DNA from: Lentzea terrae
Lineage (GTDB): Bacteria > Actinomycetota > Actinomycetes > Mycobacteriales > Pseudonocardiaceae
Assembly (NCBI RefSeq): GCF_003265345.1
Contig: NZ_QFWW01000031.1
Span: forward strand, 1 to 64,000
DNA length: 64,000 nt
Direction: 5' to 3'
Below the pieces are notes generated by a model, which searched no databases, was not told the DNA's origin, and saw nothing but the letters and a program-made list of their open reading frames with translations. Made by a program: the position numbers and the translations under genes. Positions 59,262-64,000 of this stretch are shown one piece after another; the stretch's first letter is position 1, and every line of letters starts with the position of its first letter.

Positions 59262-60479
59262 GTGTCGCACGCTGTACGACAGATGTGGTCTGCAAAGACG
59301 CAAAACCAGCGACCGCTCGAATCCGATTTTGTTTCACCCAACTCTGCCGCTGCCGCCAACCCCACCACCAGCGCAACAAGCAGCCGGAAGCCAGCTCGCG
59401 AGTCGAGCGTCGACGGCGATGTCGAGCCTGCAGAAAAGGAAAGCAGGATCATCCTTTTGGGGACAATCCTAGCCGCGATATCTATCTCTCTCGCAATCGC
59501 TTCATACGGCCTTTATCGGGACGGCACTCCAGGCTCACCTGCTTTTGAAAGATCCGATCAGGGCGCGGGGACAGGTCCTCCCATCAGGGTGTACGCACCG
59601 AACGGTGTAGCCGTAGATGTGACACTATTCGTGAGCCAAAGTGAGAATCGAACCACCACGCGCCTCGAGCGCGAATTAAGTGACGCCGGATTTCCGTCAT
59701 CATTCGATGCACTCATGAGCAACCCTGAGTGGTCGCTCAGCATCAGAACATCCGGAGTGATCTCCAGTCCATTCTATCTGGCCATTTGGACTTCGGATGA
59801 GCTGGCCGGTGCGGAACTCACTGATTCCGGCGTAAGATTAGATGATCTCCTGTCCTTGGCGAACGCGCTTAGGTATTCCGAAAAGGAGAAGGCGGACATA
59901 GAGAACGCGGCAAGGAGGAGGGCGCTTCCGACAATGAGGGTGGACGGCATTGGAGAACCTAATTCTGCCCGGATTACGCTAGTGCGGGTAAATCCGTCGG
60001 AGAAGGGTGACGGATACGTCTCACTCCGTCCCGAGAAGTCGACTTACTACTCGTTTCGTCAAGAAAACGCGCGGCTCTTGGTTCGCGCTCCCGTATTGAA
60101 TGACACAGAGCACTGCACCTTTTTGGATAGCTTCTTTGCCAACTCCGGCAGAATCATGAGTTCATGGGATTCCGAGTACTTTCTGAAGTGTCGCGGCTCC
60201 GAGGCTGACGATTACAATAGAGTCCATCTCGAAATCGAAGGATCCAACCTGAGGACTGACTTCGTCAGTCCTCAGCCAGTGCAGCCTGGCGGAACCGAGT
60301 GGAGCTCGAAGGGGGAGCTTCAAGTTATTGCAAACTATGTTCTAATTGACGAGGAGGCTCGCGGGCAGCGCTACCTTTTTATCGCAGGTGTTGCGGCTGG
60401 ACTCGCTGGTGGGACATTGCCATTAGCGATGGAGTTGGTTCTGAGGGGCTGGCGCCGCAGGCCTCGAACTGAGCATTAG
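59262..60479 (+). CDS. Low-GC membrane protein
   Basis: 405 aa with the GTG 59262 start used here. TM segments at ~65-85 (LLGTILAAISISLAIASYGLY) and ~380-400 (YLFIAGVAAGLAGGTLPLAMEL), with an extracytoplasmic domain between (IRVYAPNGVAVDVTLFVSQSENRTT, HCTFLDSFFANSG). In-frame upstream sequence (IAHVAIVVLFAGAVSHAVRQM) is an extra hydrophobic stretch without a start codon. Base composition and codons are distinctly AT-richer than in the rest of the window, suggesting transfer. No family recognised. Confidence 0.72.
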   Translation: MSHAVRQMWSAKTQNQRPLESDFVSPNSAAAANPTTSATSSRKPARESSVDGDVEPAEKESRIILLGTILAAISISLAIASYGLYRDGTPGSPAFERSDQGAGTGPPIRVYAPNGVAVDVTLFVSQSENRTTTRLERELSDAGFPSSFDALMSNPEWSLSIRTSGVISSPFYLAIWTSDELAGAELTDSGVRLDDLLSLANALRYSEKEKADIENAARRRALPTMRVDGIGEPNSARITLVRVNPSEKGDGYVSLRPEKSTYYSFRQENARLLVRAPVLNDTEHCTFLDSFFANSGRIMSSWDSEYFLKCRGSEADDYNRVHLEIEGSNLRTDFVSPQPVQPGGTEWSSKGELQVIANYVLIDEEARGQRYLFIAGVAAGLAGGTLPLAMELVLRGWRRRPRTEH

Positions 60480-61221
60480 CATCAGACGTGGCGACATGTG
60501 CCATGCTGTCGAGTGGTGACCGCTGCAAGGCACATCCCGCCCGGCATTGGCTGCAATGTCTCCACGCTGGCAAAGGAGTCTAGGGGTTTCGCGGACCGCG
60601 CGCTGCCGCACCCACCACTACTTCAAGACCGAGTCCGAACGCAGGCCGGCACGGATGCGCGTCGATCTGTGCCGCCCGATGCCCGAGCAGCGTAGATCGC
60701 CCGGCTCAAGGACGATGGCCCCCTGCGCGAGCGTGAACAGCAGTTTGCCGAGCTGGGCGACTTCAAGACGTTGGCCGTGCACCGTTTGCAATGCCTCCCG
60801 TATCCCGGTGGTCTTCCATTTGGGGCCTGTCGGTTCCTGAGGGCCTGCACCGGCCTGGCCGGTCGATCATCCTGCAGACACCTGCGGACCACGTGGCGGT
60901 GTACGCGTGGCCTGCCGGGCGAACCCGCCGACAACGTCCGGACCTGTCGTGGTCCGGCACAGCCTCGCCGCCCTCGACGACGTGCACGCCGGCGCGCAGT
61001 TCACCGCAAGAACTGACGCCCTCCAACCCCCTGTAGAGCCTGGTGGCATGTCCGCCGGGCCTCGCCATCTGCGGTTTAGGTATGCGAGCTCAGCGGTTTC
61101 ACCGATGCGAGCCGCGCGAGGCGCGGCGACGCTTCTCCACACATTCAACCTGGCACGGGTCTGAGGGCGAGTGGGACCGATAGCCGTTCCTAACTCGGCG
61201 GGCCAGGAGAGGACGGTTCTC
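60480..61221. other. Non-coding stretch
   Basis: 742 bp; several short frames on both strands but none with protein character or a ribosome site. Confidence 0.45.
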
Positions 61222-61389
61222 ATGCAGGTCACGCGCCGCAGCGGGGGAGTTCGCGGTGCCCTAGCCACACTCGGGGTACGTGCGGGCACTGCTGCGCTGT
61301 TCCTGCACTACCTGATAACGGCCGTCGCAGCGCCGGCGTTCTGGCGCTCGGCTCGCCCCCGGCCACTCGATGAGGACGTGAACCCGTGA
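61222..61389 (+). CDS. Small membrane peptide
   Basis: 55 aa, ATG with AGGAGAGGACGGTTCTC upstream. Basic N-terminus, hydrophobic stretch LGVRAGTAALFLHYLITAVAAPAFW, acidic end. Unknown. Confidence 0.45.
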   Translation: MQVTRRSGGVRGALATLGVRAGTAALFLHYLITAVAAPAFWRSARPRPLDEDVNP

Positions 61390-61477
61390 CGGTACGTGTA
61401 CATACTGGCTGCTACCGAGCGCTCGTTCTGATGTTCGCGTCGGTTCCGTACGCCGCGGCGATTCGGTAGGTCCACGG

Positions 61478-62341
61478 GTGCATCGATACGTCGTAATGGC
61501 CGCTGGCCCAATCCAAACCGATCTTCGTGCGCACGTCGAGAGCTGGCTGCGCGGTCAGGGCGCAGACCTGAGAACAAACCTCCGCGTGTTCGGCGACGAA
61601 ACCGGCACGGCGTTCTTGAGAGCGGAATTCGCCTGCTTGCGGTCACTTGGGGAACTCCGCGCAGAGCTCGAAGCAGCCTCGGTGCACTGGTCATTGGAAG
61701 CGTGGAACCTCCAGGCCATGGACCGTCCGAAAATCCTGGTGTTGGCCAGCCGTACCAACCATTGCGTGCACGAACTGCTGGCACTACATCAGCAAGGGCG
61801 CTTGGCTGGCGACATTGTGCAGGTGGTGTCTAACCACCCTGATCTCCGAGGCCTTGTCGAGGCGTACGACGTACCGTTCATGACGATCGAGTGGCCGTCT
61901 CAGCAGTTCGGCTCGACCAGCATGGCGGCAGCGCACGCCCACCTTGGCCAGCTGATCAAGCAGAGCGGTGCGAGGTTGGTTGTGATGGCCCGGTTCATGC
62001 AGGTTCTGCCGGTGGCTGTGTGCGCCATCGAGCCTGTGATCAACGTGCATCATGCGTGCACCGTTGCCTTCCCCGGAGGGAACACGCATCGTCGGATGCA
62101 CGAGCGCGGCGTCAAGGTGCTTACTGCGACCGCCCACTATGCAACGGCCGGACTGGACGAGGGGCCGATAATCACCCAGGAGGTTCGTTCCGTCGAATCG
62201 CTCGGGCCAACGCCGACTTCCAGCGCTCTGCAAGCCGCCAGTCGCCCGATCGAAGCCATGGCGTTGGCAACCGCTGTGAACTGGCACTGCCAGGGCGAAG
62301 TGTTGGTGTGGCGGGGCCGCACGGTGCATCTGGCCCCTTAG
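61478..62341 (+). CDS. PurU-like formyltetrahydrofolate hydrolase
   Basis: 287 aa, GTG start. The C-terminal formyltransferase fold is clear: VVSNHPDLRGLVEAYDVPF, LVVMARFMQVLP, VINVHHACTVAFPGGN with Asn189 and His191, TATAHYATAGLDEGPII with Asp227 (the N-H-D catalytic set). The N-terminal ACT domain is degenerate and lacks the DRPGI start (instead YVVMAAGPIQTDLRAHVE). PurU releases formate from 10-formyl-THF for purine synthesis; the altered regulatory domain suggests a divergent or specialised copy. It lies between two integrase remnants. Confidence 0.82.
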   Translation: MHRYVVMAAGPIQTDLRAHVESWLRGQGADLRTNLRVFGDETGTAFLRAEFACLRSLGELRAELEAASVHWSLEAWNLQAMDRPKILVLASRTNHCVHELLALHQQGRLAGDIVQVVSNHPDLRGLVEAYDVPFMTIEWPSQQFGSTSMAAAHAHLGQLIKQSGARLVVMARFMQVLPVAVCAIEPVINVHHACTVAFPGGNTHRRMHERGVKVLTATAHYATAGLDEGPIITQEVRSVESLGPTPTSSALQAASRPIEAMALATAVNWHCQGEVLVWRGRTVHLAP

Positions 62342-62569
62342 AAGTTGGCGTCCTCAAACTGCTTGCACAGGCGCCGGCTGCCAGTGAACGAATGGCATTG
62401 ACCCACAGGTCCCCTGCACTGTCCCCAGCGGCCACGCCGCGTACTCCATCGACCAGCCTGAGCGTGTCCGGACCAGGTCGCGCGTGGGTCAGGGTGCAGT
62501 CATGCGCAGGAGGTGCTGGCGGGTCTGCTTAACGTCGCCGAGGGCGCAGTGGTCGCCGCCGCTAGGCAT

Positions 62570-63271
62570 GGTCGACGTGTGGCGCTACCTCGCGAAGCTC
62601 CGGTCGCCGCGGCGTCCGCACGACGATCAAGTACCTGGAGCGCGACTTCGCCGCCCTGCCGGTGGCCGGGCTGGAAGGGCTGCTGCCGTACGGGACGCCG
62701 GATCCGGCGTTTCGGGGGCCGCAACGCGGCGGTAGAACAGCTGGTGCTGTCGAGCGGGCTACGCAAGCGGGAGTTCACGTTCCTGCTGGCGCCGGAGATG
62801 CCGACGTTGCCCCGCGAGCACACCACGTTGCCGATCCCGCTGCCGGTGGCGGCCACATCGCGAGGGCGGCAAACAGCCCATGACCAGGGTGGCCTACGAC
62901 GCGCTGGCGGCCGTGCACCGCTACATCGAGCTGGAGCGGCGGCTGGCCGTCGAGGGCTCGGGATGGCGGCCGGACTCGGCATGGGGTGAGCCGCTGTCGT
63001 GACGTCCGCGGACTACCACGGCGTCGTCGACGGCCGTCGACACGCGTAGTCACGGCTGACGCCACAGGAACGGCTGCGGCTGGTGGACTCCTTGAGCGGG
63101 TCGCTGCTGCTGGCGGTGCGGTTGGACGGTTCGCCGTTTCGGGCGTGGGGCACGGTGCTGTGCCGTGCATCCGAGGGCCTCCGGGAGCGGTTCGAGCTAC
63201 GGTTCCCGCACGTGCATGAACTGGAAGCCGGTGTACGAGATCGTGGCCTGATACTGATCGCGCCCGACTGA
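62570..63271 (+). pseudogene. Degraded tyrosine integrase
   Basis: Pieces in changing frames reconstruct an actinomycete XerD-like integrase: VDVWRYLAKLR (~62574), IKYLERDFAALPVAGLEGLLPYGTPDPAFRG (~62628-62717), RNAAVEQLVLSSGLRKREFTFLLAPEMP (~62715-62800), RVAYDALAAVHRYIELERRLAVEG (~62885-62955), then RLVDSLSGSLLLAVRLDGSPFRAW...FPHVH to ~63215. At least three frame changes; it ends before the HRLRH/Tyr catalytic boxes. Marks a former integration boundary near the mobile element. Confidence 0.78.
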
Positions 63272-63381
63272 CTGGAGCGCCTGGGACGTACCCCACGCGA
63301 GGCGACGCCCAGACGCTCGCCGCTGCATCTACCACGTGCTGTGCGCGAGAACGTAACCCGGTTGGGGTCGGTAGCGGGCAC

Positions 63382-63975
63382 TCACGAGGCGAGCATGTCG
63401 AGCCCGAACCCGACCAACGCAAGACCAACCGCAAACCACTTCAGCGCGTTGGTAGGCCGAGCTTTGACCAGAATCTTTGCGAGCGCACGCATGACACCCG
63501 AGAGCGGGGCCATCCGAATCCACAGGATAACCCGAAAGAACCCTCGCCCCAGAGAAGACCGAGACGGGGTTTCCTCAGCGTTAGCTAGAACGCCAACCGC
63601 GAAGAATAGGCCAAGAAAGGCCCAGGCAAGGAGATCTCCGGGCGCGGTAGTTTTGACTCGATGTGCCGCCAAATCTGGAATCAAATAACGAACCATTACA
63701 TATATCATCGGCAGTGCAAGAATGACACCCAGCGTCCGGAGTGATCTTCTTCGCAAGGCGAGGCCGCCGGACTTAGAATCCTCGGCCGCGTCTGCCAGGT
63801 CCTGGGCTGGCAAGTGTGCGCGCAAGAAGTCGTCCACTGCCGAAGACGCGAACTCAACTTGCTCATGGCAGGCTGTTTCGCCAGGCCTTCCATGTCTGCC
63901 TGTGCACGTGTGTGCCGTGGGCAGGGTTGCGACCGTGGCGGCGTGCCAGGCGTCGAGGTCGGCTTGGCGGACCAC
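63382..63975 (-). CDS. Membrane protein, possibly 5'-partial
   Basis: 197 aa from GTG 63975, but the frame stays open to the window edge, so the start may lie outside. N-terminal soluble part (LDAWHAATVATLPTAHTC, FASSAVDDFLRAHL), then four hydrophobic segments (LGVILALPMIYVMVRYLI, LLAWAFLGLFFAVGVLA, FRVILWIRM, WFAVGLALVGFGLDML). AT-richer than neighbours. No family recognised. Confidence 0.6.
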   Translation of the reverse strand: MVRQADLDAWHAATVATLPTAHTCTGRHGRPGETACHEQVEFASSAVDDFLRAHLPAQDLADAAEDSKSGGLALRRRSLRTLGVILALPMIYVMVRYLIPDLAAHRVKTTAPGDLLAWAFLGLFFAVGVLANAEETPSRSSLGRGFFRVILWIRMAPLSGVMRALAKILVKARPTNALKWFAVGLALVGFGLDMLAS

Positions 63976-64000
63976 TTGCGAGAGGCCTGCGGCCCGTGGA

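Noticed and set aside
1..64000. tRNA, rRNA and intact insertion sequences
   Set aside because: No tRNA-like arm or T-loop, no rRNA segment and no transposase was recognised by eye; a tRNAscan/ISfinder run would settle it.

Overview
The window is high-GC DNA with GTG/TTG starts, XRE/DUF397 regulator pairs, WXG100-type secretion genes, MalT-like LuxR ATPases and short tightly overlapping operons. This points to a filamentous actinomycete, most likely of the Pseudonocardiaceae. That assignment is an inference from gene content. Much of the window looks accessory.

Layout. 114-1631 is a CRISPR array (19 forward 37-nt repeats, then three decayed repeats in the opposite orientation) with no cas genes to its right. 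2.1-8.8 kb holds an XRE regulator, a phosphotransferase, a small HTH protein, a GPP34-like protein, an APC permease, a GNAT enzyme and a small secreted peptide. 9.1-10.1 kb encodes a secreted trypsin-like protease. 10.6-13.1 kb is a compact RiPP operon on the minus strand (precursor, ATP-grasp ligase, protein-isoaspartate methyltransferase-like enzyme), that is, a graspetide/imiditide-type system. It is followed by two paralogous TPR genes, a stand-alone IclR-type HTH, a small operon of unknowns and an XRE/DUF397 pair. 19.6-25.2 kb is a T7SS effector operon with a large WXG100-like protein carrying a C-terminal ADP-ribosyltransferase-like toxin domain, a probable immunity protein, WXG100/SseB partners, a GNAT and a type II thioesterase. 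25.6-33.4 kb contains two copies of a divergent LuxR-ATPase/cytochrome P450 module. 33.5-38.2 kb holds membrane/coiled-coil proteins, small unknowns and a DUF3800 protein.

39.5-58.4 kb looks like a conjugative or mobilizable element: RuvC-like nuclease, FtsK/TraB-type translocase, Rmf/CrpP-like protein, DUF3560 protein, a DpdA/TGT-like transglycosylase, zinc-ribbon proteins, HTH proteins and a pair of DnaA boxes. Tyrosine-integrase remnants lie at 58.4-58.6 and 62.6-63.3 kb, with a low-GC membrane protein and a PurU-like gene between them.

The most striking signal is a family of 11 near-identical promoter/leader elements between 45.2 and 55.95 kb. Nine have a recognisable extended -10 (TGC followed by TATAGT, TATTGT or AATAGT). 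All have a hairpin with an invariant TGTCGCGA loop and stems that vary with compensation, then a downstream CGCGACA-type segment complementary to the loop. All four of its base changes except one purely conserved class keep pairing by G-U wobble. Each copy stands before one gene or small operon, five of them paralogues. A second unexplained signal is the palindrome ATGCAGNCTGCAT, found eight times in the first 19.1 kb and not seen in the remaining 45 kb.
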